From Hirudo medicinalis (Eukaryota; Annelida; Clitellata; Hirudinida; Hirudinidae), in NCBI GenBank assembly GCA_011800805.1, contig MPNW01000047.1, positions 182,735 to 246,734 on the forward strand: 64,000 nucleotides of DNA. Reading direction: 5' to 3'. Both the position numbers and the translations under genes were made by a program. A model generated the notes under the pieces. It worked only from the letters and a program-made list of their open reading frames with translations. It had not been told where the DNA came from and did not search any database. Position 1 is the stretch's first letter, and the number at the start of each line of letters is the position of its first letter. Shown here in pieces: positions 27,334 through 39,800 of this stretch.

Positions 27334-30300
27334 ATGGAGGAATTGATCTGCAATATTAGTAAATGCGGGGCTAAACTGACAACTACTGCTTGGGTAATTC
27401 TTTCTGTTTAAACTAGTTTTTTTTGTATATCCCAACTATTGAATTATTTTAACAGGCAACTTCTTGCTTTCGTATCTGAACGAAGTCGTCGATCATCGTT
27501 ATTTATCTTTCCGTTTGTGAGAGCGTATTCCTTAATTTCAGATGTAGATATATTTTGCAACGATTGCGCAGTTAAAGAATTCAGTGAAACAAGTTTCTGC
27601 CCTCTCTGTCAGTCACGTAATGCTAAATTACATAACTTACCGCATAGAATGTAACAAGTAATTAAAATTGGTTTTAGGTAAAGTTAAATTTGTGGATAAG
27701 CTCGATGTAAAGTGTGTCGATGTACAACCATCAGAACGATCTAAGGCGGTGAGTAATTTTTTCATTAAATGACTATAAAGTAGACATGGGGCCAATTACC
27801 GATTCCTTATACTTCCGAGTACTTATTTATAGAAACTCATGCGAGCGACTATGATTTGTTATGTAATATGTTGTCATTGTATTTTATTATCGTGATTTTT
27901 GTGGTAATATAAAATATGTTCAAGTGGCATGTTTTAGTCTGCAACTAAATTTTGTTTCTCATTATGCCCTTATTCTAAATAAATTTTAATCTCATAGTTT
28001 TGAAATTATCTCCTATAATTTTGAAAACGTTTTATATTTGGCTAATTTTTGTAAAGGTTTTCATTGATGTTTTCTCTCTTTCATCACCTTTAATCTTGAA
28101 CATTTTAAAGGAATTTTCTAACTTGAATGTTGAAGTTATGCATCGTCGTCTTTATAGCATCAAGATGCCTGAATAGATCAAGAGAGAAACGCAGAGATTA
28201 ATGTTAGATGGCAGCAACAAAATGCAAAGAAATTTTCTATATTAAATGATTATGTAAAAATGAAATGTTGTTGCATTAGATTAACGTCCGTTATATAAGA
28301 ATATGGATTAGTATGGTGCTCATTTAATGAGGTTCGAATCCGTGCTGCCCTTGTGAATGGTGGAAGTCGAGAATGGTACAATCGGAGCTTTGTGATTGGG
28401 ATATGAATATGTTTAGAAGATGTTTTGAGAAAGTGAAGAGGTGAAAGAATTCCATTATTACAAGAAATCTAAAGTGATTACATTGGCAACTGGAAGTTAT
28501 GTTATAGTGATACACTTTTATTTGTTGCTATTATCTCTTCAAACTTCTAAGATGAAGCTTCTTGAAGAATTAAGGGAATAATGAAGATGTTCATATCGTT
28601 GAACATCAACTAAGAAGTCGTTCCACAAGGAAAGTGAATTGAATTCCTTTCGCGATCGAGGTTTAAATAAATAAAAATAATTATTCCTTGCATTCATTGT
28701 CATTTTAGAAATGGTTCGGGGCCTGTGTTCATGTTTAAATGAGTTTTTACAATTTTTACTAGATGATGATGGTCGGACTGAAACCTGAAACCATTATGGA
28801 GGTATGCCAGCGAGGCCTTTCATTCTGGTCGTACCAAATAGCCCACCAAATCAACGGCCTGGAGAGTTACGCCAATTCGATAAAAGAGCAAAAAAATCAG
28901 CTTGAACAACTCTACAAACATTTGATAAGTCGAGCTGAAACCACAGTAACAGGTTCGTGTTGTAATGAACTACCCGCTTTATCATGTTGCTTGAAATATT
29001 TAGTCATTTTTCTCGGCTTGTGATCATTCACTGATATCCGTCGTGTATCTGGTCAAATGAGAAATTTGAGAATATATGATCTCATTTAGATTTGAAATTT
29101 TAATGATGGTGGAGGAGGATGTTCTTAATAATTCGAACGTTGTCCTTTCGGTCCATATGTTATTATGTGATTGTTATAAAACATACAAAGCCTTTACTAT
29201 AATGACAACACGAGTAATGTTTAGCGAAATTTGAGGTAATATCGAATAACAAGGATAATTCTGGAATGGGAAATTTGTGAAGGATTGAAAGGACTCAAAG
29301 TTGATTTCACTTGGATTTCGGACCTCCGATGTCCTGCCTCAAACGTGGATGAAATGATCATTTACTCAATTTAATTTTGACCTGAAGCCAGACTTTGGTT
29401 ACTTGGTTTTTGTACTTGCTCGAGCACTTGAACCTTCAGTACTTGAAATGTTTGCTGAAGACATTTGCAAGTCTGTAAGTTTGCTAGAAATGAATCCCAA
29501 TAATCATCTGGTCAGAAATCATTGAAAATGAAAAATTGTTCGAGTTGAGGGAAATGAGAAGCCACCTGTCGTTTATTCGGTGTTTCAGTGATTGTTCTTT
29601 GTTCTAATCAGCCATAAATGACGAACTATAACTTCTTTACATAGTTATATTATTGCAATATACTACTATCATTTGCAGAAACGGATGTATTTATTGCTGT
29701 GCCTTTGTAATTATACGTTTAAGATATTATTTTATATTTAAAAACACGAGCAAACTGGATTAAATCGTAGAAGCAGAACCCATAATACTTGTACTACAAA
29801 TATACATTGATTATGAAGTTGTTCCAATCATTAATCATTACAGGCTTAAGACAGCAGAATGAAGGTAGGGTGTTTGTGTTGAAATTGGAGTTGGGATTCT
29901 TTGAGAATTCTTTTTCCTACAAAGGGCTTAAAAAGGAGCTCGATATTATGCGCCAAAAGAATACAGAATTCAACGACAAGTTGATGGAGAAAAACAGATA
30001 CATACATAAACTCCAAGTTTTTCAATTTTATTAAATCGATTTATTATTGTATTTTGTTGCCAAGAATTTTGAAACATTTTTGTACTTCTTGAGGGGTACT
30101 TTGTGATAAATTTTAGAACATGTATGAAGCTTCTCGACGTCGGGTTATTTCTTCGAAACCATTCGAGGAGAAGGACTCCGGCTTTATTCCAAAGTTTGTG
30201 AACATGAGCCACGATGCTTATCAAAACAGAGGACACAGTTTTTTCGGATATGAAGGTAGGCACGGATTTGTTCCAACTTTGGATAGAAAGCAAAAATATC

Positions 30301-30347
30301 TTCTTTCTTCATTAAGAGCCAATGAAATCGTGGAAGATATCGGATGA
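27334..30347 (+). CDS. CCNB1IP1: CCNB1IP1/HEI10-type RING E3 ligase
   Basis: HEI10 is a RING E3 ligase that marks meiotic crossover sites and binds cyclin B in vertebrates. Eight exons: 27334-27393, 27456-27471, 27548-27616, 27678-27748, 28763-28952, 29844-29864, 29925-30016 and 30117-30347. They give 249 aa (human 277). The RING reads MEELICNISKCGAKLTTTAW, ATSCFHIFCNDC, then TSFCPLCQS. SERSKA followed by the MVGLKPETIMEVCQRGLSFW block lines up with human MVLAGLRPEIVLDISSRALAFW. A coiled coil follows, with NTEFNDKLMEKNR and HKLQ. The C-terminal tail is Arg/Phe/Gly-containing. Exon 3 has two acceptors six bases apart (27541 and 27547); the second restores the conserved HIFC. The exon 7 donor (CAA then GTTTTT) is weak. 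AATAAA lies at 30478-30483. Confidence 0.93.
28300..28370 (+). repeat. tRNA-like fragment with a B box
   Basis: In HEI10 intron 4, GAGGTTCGAATCC (a near-perfect pol III B box and T arm) is preceded by TGGTGCTCATTTAAT. I see no closed acceptor stem or anticodon arm. Probably a tRNA-derived remnant. Confidence 0.3.
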
Positions 30348-31182
30348 TCTTGCCATAAACATGTCTTCATGTTGCCTCACTGAAAATGCTGTGACCAAGA
30401 GTGTGGACTGTCCCAATCCTAAATTATTTTGAAGAACTATAACTTATTGCAAAGTTATTACTAATTTAAAAGTGTTCAATAAAATGCTCAGATCATTCAT
30501 ATTTGTTGATATCCTGCCTTCAAATTAATTCTTAAGAATGAGTAATATTGTCGATGGTTCTCAATGTTCAGAGATTATTTAAAAAATACTGCTTCCAGTT
30601 TTTTCTTGAACGATTGAATGGTATCATAGAGCCTTCTTCGGCTGCTTGGTTTTTGAATTTTTCAAAGCATTTTTCAAAGTTTTTTGCACGCCATTGTTTT
30701 GAACGTGCTAATGAGTCAAGCATTCGGTCTCCAAAAGCTTTCTCTTATTCTGAGCCAATTCGAGCAAAATACGTCAAGTATTATTTATGACTTTTGATCG
30801 TATTAGGATCTCATGTTTATTCTCACGATACTTTCTCAGTTTAATGACGAGCTTATTCTGGTGTTCTTGAAATGATTTCATCGGAGTCAATGAGTAGTTC
30901 GAATATTTATTAAGATTCAGCATGCTTAGTCTTAGCAGATAATTTTAAAATTTCGAAACCGCTGGTTCGCTCTTCAGTCGTTCACGAGATGACTGGAATG
31001 CTTGTCGATGAAGGTCAGTGTCTCATTCGATATTCAGGGGCGTGGCTCTGGATGTGTGCCTGTCCAATGAAATTTTAAGAGGACTGCTCGAGCAGGAATC
31101 ATTTCAATTACAATTCCACTCGTCACATAAGATATTGTCGTTCTGTAACTCGATGTTTCTTAAGTTAACTTTAAGCTAACAA
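30348..31182. other. Spacer between HEI10 and the SIX gene
   Basis: Carries the HEI10 poly(A) signal at 30478-30483 and then the presumed SIX upstream region. The open frames in it are short and show no family features. Confidence 0.45.
30478..30483 (+). promoter_or_regulatory. HEI10 poly(A) signal
   Basis: A canonical AATAAA hexamer about 130 bases after the stop codon, followed by T- and GT-rich sequence. Confidence 0.6.
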
Positions 31183-31939
31183 ATGTTCGAGGGCGAATCC
31201 ACAACAAATAGAGGAAAAATATGTTCAGTCACCCCAATGTCTTCCTCCCTACTTCACGTCAAAGAGCAGAATGAAGTTCATATTCTTGATTCCTTGCCAA
31301 AAAGTCCCGTCGATGGAGACCTCAGCAATCCTCGGTGGTTCTCTGGAGGTTGTGAAGCGGTCCTTACTTTTTCGAACGAGCAAATCGACTGTATTTGTGC
31401 TGCTCTACGGCAGAAAGAAGACTTCTTGGTATTGGATGAATTTTTGAAAAAATATTTTAAGGCCAATGACACCCTTGGTGTCAGCGAGGAGGTTTTGAAA
31501 GCTCGAGCTTCTCTGGCATTCTACCAGCACCAATACAGACTCCTTTTTGAGATCCTGACAAGTCGAAGTTTTCATCACTCTAGTCACACACAGTTGCAGA
31601 ACCTTTGGTACAAGGCCCACTATGCCGAAGCTCAGAGAATTCGCGGAAGACCTCTGGGAGCGGTGGACAAATACCGCCTTAGGAAAAAATATCCGCTACC
31701 GAAAACTATTTGGGATGGCGAGGAGACAATTTATTGCTTCAAAGAAAAATCGAGACACGCTCTAAAAGTGAGCTTCAAGCATAACAGATACCCTAGTTTG
31801 GAGGAAAAGAAATTGCTGACCAAAAAGACAGGACTGACTTTGACCCAGGTGACGTAAAATTGTGTTGATTTCTCATTCATTAATTTATTCATAATTTAAT
31901 ATTACCTATCTAAAGTTGTAATATTCTTTTTATTACTAC

Positions 31940-31980
<41 letters not shown>

Positions 31981-33070
31981 TTACGTTACGTTTATTCATT
32001 ATTTTAAATTGATTTGAAATTATGTATTTTTAAATTCCACAAACTTTGAAATAAAATTTAGGATTGTATGTGACATTCTTTGCGTAATTATTGACAAAAC
32101 GAAATGTTACTAAGGTAAACATCTTTTCTAAATCCTTTGATGAATGGCTTGAAATAAGACTGCTGTTTATTTGGGGAAATTATCCTTTTTAACGTGTCAT
32201 GATTTCATTATATAATTAGATAAATTATTGCATTTTGTAACACTAAATTTGAATAAAGCCGGCGTTTAAATACTCAATTTGTAGTCGCTATAACCTTTTG
32301 TATTTTTGTATCACTTTGTATGTGTCAAAGATCTTGACGGGTTGATTTGTACAGGTGAGTAACTGGTTTAAAAACCGTCGTCAGAGAGATAAGACATCAC
32401 AAGGAACCCAGATGAAGCATGAAAGCGTGTCCACTAACTTGTCTCAGCAGCACAGTTTTTCGTCCCAAGATTCCCTCGTATGTTGTGAGATGCCGCAGCA
32501 TTCAAATTGCAATGTCCCTCAATTTGACGGACACCTTTCGTGTCACTTTTCCAATCAGTCTCTTCTAGAAATCATGCACGACAGGTGAAATGTTTATGTC
32601 TTTAAAGTGACTTGCGAATAACACATTATTCAACTTATGAAAGATATTGAATTTGTGGTTTATTACGTTTATATTTATTGGTATAATAATTTTATCGGAA
32701 AAAATAAAACGTGAATGTTTTCAGTAATAAAGTTCAATATTAGTTCTATAAACACTCATCAGTTTAAAACCGTGATTTAAATATGTAAATATGAACTTAA
32801 TGGTGCTTCTAACTTCAAAAGAACGTTTTGTCACGAAAATGCACGTGTTGAGTTGTGCAACAGCGATGTACAAATTATAGACCAGTCGGAAAAGAGAACA
32901 CCATTGTTAGAAATTCCACGCTGAATTTGAGAAATATTCCGCCCACTCCACGTTGTTATTTTCTCCTGAAATTTCCTAAAAGAAGCGTCGATGTCCAACA
33001 TGGAGGGACATGCACGCGTTCTCTTCTGCGAAACACCGAACCAAAAAGTCTCTTAGAAGATGGAAACTAA
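31183..33070 (+). CDS. SIX-class homeodomain transcription factor, SIX4/5-like
   Basis: A DNA-binding regulator of the Pax-Six-Eya-Dach type. Exon 1 (31183-31848) encodes a 40 aa leader. The SIX domain follows, from LTFSNEQIDCICAALRQKED to LWYKAHYAEAQRIRGRPLGA. Exon 1 also encodes the first two thirds of the homeodomain (TIWDGEETIYCFKEKSR). Exon 2 (32355-32584) begins exactly at VSNWFKNRRQRDKT, helix 3. The residues KEKSRHALK, NRYPSLEEKK and TGLTLTQ fit the SIX4/5 subgroup better than SIX1/2 or SIX3/6. A third exon at 32881-33070 fits phase and gives a 361 aa protein. It has no family signature, so the C-terminus is tentative; without that splice the frame stops at 32588. Confidence 0.9.
31941..31981. 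repeat. (ATT)n microsatellite in the SIX intron
   Basis: About 13 tandem ATT units inside the intron that splits the homeodomain. Confidence 0.9.
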
Positions 33071-33409
33071 CTGCCATAATCAGCTCTTCCGGTCATCAGT
33101 CAGTGGCGAAAAATGTAACTTTCATGTCTGGGAAGGGCCTGCTGAATTATTTCTTCATGGCGGTCGAGAGGTGGAAAAGAAGAGGAGGACATAATTGGAG
33201 TGATGATGTTGGCCTCACCTGCTTTCCGAATCTTTTAAGCGAGCATCTCTCTGGAGATTCATCGGCCATTCATTTGTTTGTTCATGCGGAAAATCCACTC
33301 TCTAAGACATTGGCGCCCAAAGCGGAGTCAAGAAATGAATTGAACGAAAAATGTGCATGAGCAAACTTTTTTTCGACTGTGGTATTATATCATTACGATG
33401 CTAATTCTG

Positions 33410-33449
<40 letters not shown>

Positions 33450-34691
33450 TTCGATGATGATGATGATGACGATGATGATGATAATCTCGAGCGTATCGCA
33501 ACCTCGAGCCACGATGTGGGGACGTTAAATATTTCGATTGTGTGTTATCGTTATTGTGTCTGTTTTATGGTCACGATAGTTAAAAAATTAATATTATTAT
33601 TATTGTCAACAACACAAATTTATTAGACAAATATAATCCAACAACTCAAGCAAGGGAAGTAGTTCACGTTAACTTGTATTAATTAGTTGTTTAGAAAGCA
33701 AGCTTTCAATTCTCAAATATCTTCAAATCTCACTTAAACCTCTGCTCCGTACATTTATAATGTTAATTTCTTGTTTAAGTTTTTCATAAATTTTTTATAA
33801 TAATTTATAATGACAATGTTATAATAACATTATATTTTCAACAATTCTGACTTTATTTGATTATATGTTAATAAATAATTGTTAAAGCCTGGACGGCTGG
33901 TTGGTTCTTGAACTATTTTATGTGTTTACTAGTTTATGTGTATCGTTGAATCCAGTTCAATTTACACTTCGTCACCAACATGCTTCGTTAAAAACCTGTT
34001 AACAACGAAATTTTCACTAAAATTCGTTGTGGTGTTTTGCAACTAAATCTTAGTTTTTAAATGATTGTTTCAAATGATTGTCAACAAAATAATAAAGTTA
34101 TCAGCATCGAGGATCTTGTCCGATCTGTGGTTGTGTGCATGTTTTGAAGTCCTTGAAATTATTATAGGAAAATATCTTTAAAAATATTACAAGTAGGAAG
34201 CATAACTTTCATGGAACGTGTGTCGACAATTTTTTTAAAAGCGACTCAATTGATGATAATTTGTCAACCTCATGTTGTTATGGAATGTAATGATTTCAAA
34301 ACCGTATTTCATTAATATATAATAAAAAAAAAACTCTATTTTCAAATTTAAAATTACTTGTTGACACCACGAGGCCTTCTGAAAACTTGTTGAGGGATGG
34401 TCGCGATACAAGGAGGTTTCTTCTGTCGAGTCTGCTGAACCTCTTCGTTCCTCGTAGGTTTTCTGAATTTGGAGGATAGTATTTGTTTTTATTTGATTTC
34501 TCGGACCTGAAAAAATCTCCAATAGGGCCGTGCACATGGGTGAGTAAATTATGTACGCCTTCAATTATCTTTCCATTAATGAGCATTAGCAAGTATTTTT
34601 AAGTCCACGTAAGTTGCATGCAATAATTTCATCTCGTTGCAAATATCGAATAGCTTTCACCTTTTGGTTAATTAGTTAAGCATTATTTAAG
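33071..34691. other. Spacer between the SIX gene and the unknown gene
   Basis: Contains a 351-base plus-strand frame at 33010-33360 and overlapping minus-strand frames at 34235-34592. Neither has features I recognise, and either could be a missed exon. A compound microsatellite lies at 33411-33483. The rest is AT-rich. Confidence 0.4.
33411..33483. repeat. Compound (ATA)n-(GAT)n microsatellite
   Basis: About 12 ATA units, a short break, then about 10 GAT units with one GAC. Confidence 0.9.
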
Positions 34692-36124
34692 CGGAAGAAA
34701 AGACCGACCTCCGAGTAGAATCTGGCCAGTTTCGTGGCGATAAAACATTGGAGAAGGAGGTCTCAGTTTCCAAGTGCCATAAGCCACGTGAATTCTTGAC
34801 GCCAGTAAGCAAAGGAAAAACAAAATGTAGGACTAGAAGCTGCGAATCAAATGTTAGATTACAGAATGAAACCATGCTTGATTATTTGAAAAAATTTGCA
34901 AACGCTGAGAAAAACTTCTCTCTAGAGAAACTAAAAAAGAGTGCTTCAAACTACGACAAACTCAACAAGCTCAGCACAAAAACAATTGCAAGGAATGATT
35001 TCGTGGAATCCAAAATCGTCAACAACTTTTCTCCTCTACCGTGTGTTGGTCCCCCTGAACACCAAAGCCAGGACAGAGATCAAGAAGGGACATTAGAGAA
35101 GGGTTCAGTAAAGAATTCGGATCTGTCAAAACCCCCAGATTCCGACAAGAAGATGTGTGGTCCCCCTAAAAAGAAATTTGGCTCCCAGCAGAACCATCAG
35201 TCGGCCTCTCACTTTTATAGAAGCAGAGGAAGTTATTGGGAGTTTGTCGTCGTTATGTCACATGACAAAAGGCTGCATTGGTTCACGCAGCCTATGAACT
35301 GGATAAAAATATCGGGTGAGATTTTGCTCTACGAGAACAATTTTAAAGTTCTCGCAAGAAAGTTCGTCATCTGCAGTTTCGCTGTTGAAACTCCTTTTAT
35401 TCCGAGGGTTGAAATTGAAGATTCACATTCTCCTCCAAGAGAAATCACTCCGTCCATTAAAAGAGTAAAGCATCGTGAATATTATGATGTCGCTTTGGCA
35501 AACCACGATCATAATTTCTGGATTGACACTTCATTCAGCTACAATTTCAGAGTCTCCGAGGAAAATCTGCAGAACTTTAACCTGATTTTGTTCATCATTC
35601 CCAACCCAGTCGTATTGGACATGCACACGGATGACTTCAACAACGGCTGGAAACTGATTACCGTAATTGTTCCGTCGCTTCAGCTCGGAGTGCAAAACAT
35701 CTGCCATTATGTTCACGAAGTACCCTTCCCCGACAAGATGTACAATAAGAAAGGATCCTACCAACCTTGGTGGAGTTACCACTTCCAAATTTTGTGGGAG
35801 TGCAACACCAGAAAGAGATCGTTCGCAGCTTGGAACGCAATCCTAGAATTCGACAACCCATTCGAGAAAAGCCAAAGAGACGGTCTTTGCGCCAAAGTGC
35901 TCATTTCATCAGCGTCATTTCACTCGGAGAGAACATCCTACTCGCGCTTCATTCCTCGACCTTCATTCTGCAACGATGAGAGCTTTTTGGACGGAACCTC
36001 TCCCACCACCGTCAGGGACATCTTCCTGCCCAAGTCCATCAGGTGCGACGGACCCTGCACAGTGCAAGTGCCCAGTTTCTCGTACTTTGTAGCTCTGCCA
36101 AAAGCCAACGAGACTTTCATTTGA
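34692..36124 (+). CDS. Unrecognised protein with a basic leader and Trp-rich C-terminal domain
   Basis: I do not recognise this protein. The frame is open from a TTATTTAAG acceptor at 34691 to the stop, so an upstream exon is likely. The first in-frame ATG is at 34874, giving at least 416 aa. The first third is Lys/Ser/Pro-rich and disordered-looking. From YWEFVVVMSHDKRLHWF onward the sequence looks like a folded, beta-rich domain with many aromatics: EYYDVALANHDHNFWIDTSF, NLILFIIPNPVVLDMHTDDF and YQPWWSYHFQILWECNTRK. There is no signal peptide, membrane span or known catalytic motif. The long frame with ordinary codon use makes a real gene likely. It converges on RAD21 with a 0.76 kb gap. 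It could be lineage-restricted. Confidence 0.75.
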
Positions 36125-36888
36125 GCCTGATGACAATGTGAAATTTTTTTCCGGATAATTTTTGATTTTATGCTATGGTTTTATTGTTGACCATTTTTAG
36201 ATTTCCAGTGAAACTTTGAATATTTGTGAAAAGAAAAGATAAACACAAGATGATGAGTCACTGTGTGTATAAGTTGGAAATCTGAACTAAACTCACAATT
36301 TCATCATATAAAAACATGATCAGAATTACATTAACAAGACATGAATTTAACATCAAGCAAAACAATTTCCTGCATAATATAGGCCACATTTCATAGAGTG
36401 GGGACTCTCACACATCTAACAAGCAAGACTAGCAGCCCCAACTCGACCATGAGATGGCCAAATGTAATAAATCAAATTTACATAAATACAACAAAACGTA
36501 CTATAGGCAAATGCTGCCATTTTGAAAATTTATAAAAATATTGGACAAGGGTGAACAAACATGTACTGAATGCAATCAAATAAATAGATGGACAAGCAAA
36601 TGATTGCATGATTGAAAACTAACTGGCAAAATATCCGACAAGAGCCACAGATCAAGTGCAGTTAGCTCTAGAACCTCATTCACATGCATTCAACCAAAGA
36701 CTGAGAAAATAAGTTTTAAATGAAGTATTTACAGTTGCTCCTATTTACACCAGAAGCACGCTGACGACAATTTGCCTCTACAGTCGGTCAATTCCAATCG
36801 AAAGAAATCAGTCACGACGAGCCAAATTTAGGCAAGGCTGCAGTCACTAGAGAAGCCCTCAAAATTGAATTGAGATAAGAGAACATAA
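36125..36888. other. Convergent 3' region of the unknown gene and RAD21
   Basis: Non-coding and AT-rich, presumably both 3' UTRs. TTTATT at 36180-36185 reads as AATAAA on the minus strand and could serve RAD21. No other feature. Confidence 0.5.
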
Positions 36889-39800
36889 TCACCCCATTGA
36901 AGCAAATTGGGGTCCCCTAGTGATGATTATGTCAGAGTAGGGCTTGTCCTGATGGACGTTGACCATTTGTGTTTTTTTGAGAACTAGGAGAGAATAAAAC
37001 TTGGATGCCACCTGCTTCCGGTTGCATCTCGAGAGGATTTCTTTTAAGCTCACTTGATCCTTCTTGATAAGCAACCTGTTAAAGGTGTGCATCATCTGCT
37101 GGGACTTCTTGTTCCATCTACTCTCCTCTGCCTCTTCTGTCAATTCTTCGTTATCCTGGATTGAGAAATAAATGAGCATTTAGAAACCAAATTAATTCAA
37201 CAAAGTGATAACAAAAACATGAAAATTTACTCCAGCAGTTGGATCGTCAAAAGCATCTTCATCTTCCTCCTGCTTTTCTTCCTCATCATCATTCTGCTCG
37301 GGTGGATCTACTTCCATTTCGTTTCCGTCGTCGTCGGCATCAAAATTTGCATCGTCGTAAGCGCAGGCGTCGTTGTCGTCGTAATCGTCGTCGTTGCAGG
37401 GCTGCAGTCGGTCCTTGCTCGTCTCCAGAGAGGGAAGCACGGGCGAAGTACGGACGCGACCTTCTATCGAGTCGTTGAGCGATGCATCTCGAGGTTCGAC
37501 TTCTTCGAATGTCGTTTGCGTGGCGTCGAGATTCACCGAGAAACCTTCTATCGAGTTCTTTTGAAGTGGATCCTGAACGGACGGAGGAACTTTGAATGAG
37601 GATTCCTGGGAAGGTTCGTGGACGGGCGTCGAGGGTACGGAGTGTTTCTTTACCGCAAACACCAGGCGTGGCATGCCATCTGGAGTCGGATGTTCGGTTT
37701 TCATCATTTGGACAACAAACCAAATTTAGAAGAAGTTCAATGAGCTTAATTGAAGATATAGAAATTATTAACCATTAATACATTTTGCTGTTTTTAGTAC
37801 TTCAATTCCTCAGGAATCAATAAGAATAAATCCAACTTATGCAATTTTGGAAGGTTTAGAAAATGGATTACAGTCACTTTTACACAGCAGATAAGAAATA
37901 AAGTGGGAATAAATAAAAATTTGAAAATGTAAATATTTCCTCACCAGCCCCAACAGTATTTCTGACCTCCATCTCTTCAGATCTCTTCTCCTCAGGTTGA
38001 ATGCTTTTTTTGTCCAACATAGAATCAACAGTCTTTTCACAAATTTGTTTTGCTACCAGACTTGATGAGAAAAGCTGTGAAATAAACATTAACATTAGTA
38101 GGAAAATCAAAATAAATCCTCACCATGTCATTTTAAAGTCTCATTGTATCTACAAAATGCATTAGAAGATAATTTGTTAGGAATGCATCACCTTGAAAAG
38201 CTTCTTAGACACCAGTGGTCTTCCAGGCATTATGGTGAGTTTATCAACTCCACCAGTTTCTTTCCAGTGCATAAGTTTTTTTGTGGGAGGAGCCAGATCG
38301 AGGGTCGTGACGATGTCCGAAGTGTCGGACAGCTGGAGTTTCATGGTTTCGCTCGCTATAGCTTTCTGCTCGTCCACGATTAGTTTCCGCTTCTTTCTGT
38401 ATTTCCTCTCCGGACCTTCGGAAACAGTCGGTTGTTATGAGAAGTGTTTATTAGACAGAACGTACGTGCACAGACATTATTAAGCAAATCTCAATCTCCG
38501 ACCTGCAACCATTATGTCGATCGGTTTCAACGTGAAGGTTTCCGATTCGGTTGCTGGTGGCTGTGTCAAAGATGATTGGCCAACAATGGGAGCCTCCTTA
38601 TCGAGCTGAGGCATTAGTGGATCGGTGGAAAAAGCTGGATTCTCTGATTGTTGCAGCTGCTCGGGCTGCTCCCGTGTCGGAGATAAAAAAGGCGCTGCAG
38701 AGGAAGCGCCGGATATTAATTTTAAAATGAAAATGTTAAAAATCTTCCCACCAAATTACCAGGCTGCACTGGCTCTATCTGCTTGTCAGGTTGACCAATC
38801 GATGGTGCATCTTCGTGCGTCACTGGATCTTCAAACAATCCCCCTATCTCGTGATCCCCATCCCCGACGACAGGATCGGCTAAGATCATCATCGACATGT
38901 CAGTGAAATATCGAGTTTATAGAAAGATTATAGAAAGTCAACTCACCAAACAATTCTGTTTCACCTACAGGAGAGAAATGTCCACCGTCATTAGAGTCAT
39001 AATCATCATCAGCTCCTGCAGGTCCCTCTTTAAAAATGATATTTATTATTGTAATCAAATTTTGAAGAACCAAAATATTTTTCTAATAATGTTTTCAAAC
39101 AAACCCCATTAATAGGAAGCAGTAATTAAATGAAAAATAATTAAAAGTAATAAAAATAATAAAAAAATAAATGATAAATCATTTTAAAACAATCAATAAA
39201 TGAATAGAAGGCCTTAAATCCAATCATTTCAAAGATTCACAAAAAGAACAACCGTAAATGCTTTCCTCCATTGCACCATCATCCTTGGCTTCATCCTCTT
39301 TCTCAGCATCCTTCTCCTTCATGGCCATCATGGCTAGGGTTGCAAAGTCAGCAGGCTCTCTGGCAAACAGAGTTTCCTCCAGTTGCGAATCATCCAAGAG
39401 GCCCGTGTCAAAGCCCATATCTCCTACAAAGTGATGCAACAGTCCCAAAGATAAGCAAGCAATACTACTACAATTAGTTGTCAATGATTTGCGACAATGC
39501 AAGAAATAGAGTTTCCGTGCTAAATACTCAAGCCGTGCCACAAAAATTAACTATTCGTATTTATATCACCACTGTTATGATTATAGGACTTATTAATACA
39601 CATAAAAGACAATTTACACACACACACACAATATTATTTACTCACATAACAACAAACAACAAGAAAATATTGTAATTAATAATAATAATAAATAATAATG
39701 ACTAACCAAAGCCATCATCCCCAATGAGAGTGATGCTGCCAAGATCTTCCCTCATGGTTATCTCCTCCGGGCGACTTTGATTTACAGCAAACTGCGTCTG

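Noticed and set aside
33010..33360. Open plus-strand frame after the SIX exons as a separate gene
   Set aside because: No family features, overlaps the tentative third SIX exon in another frame, and has an upstream stop; could be chance or a missed exon.
33411..33483. CRISPR-like or satellite array
   Set aside because: Plain trinucleotide microsatellite with no spacers; the DNA is eukaryotic.
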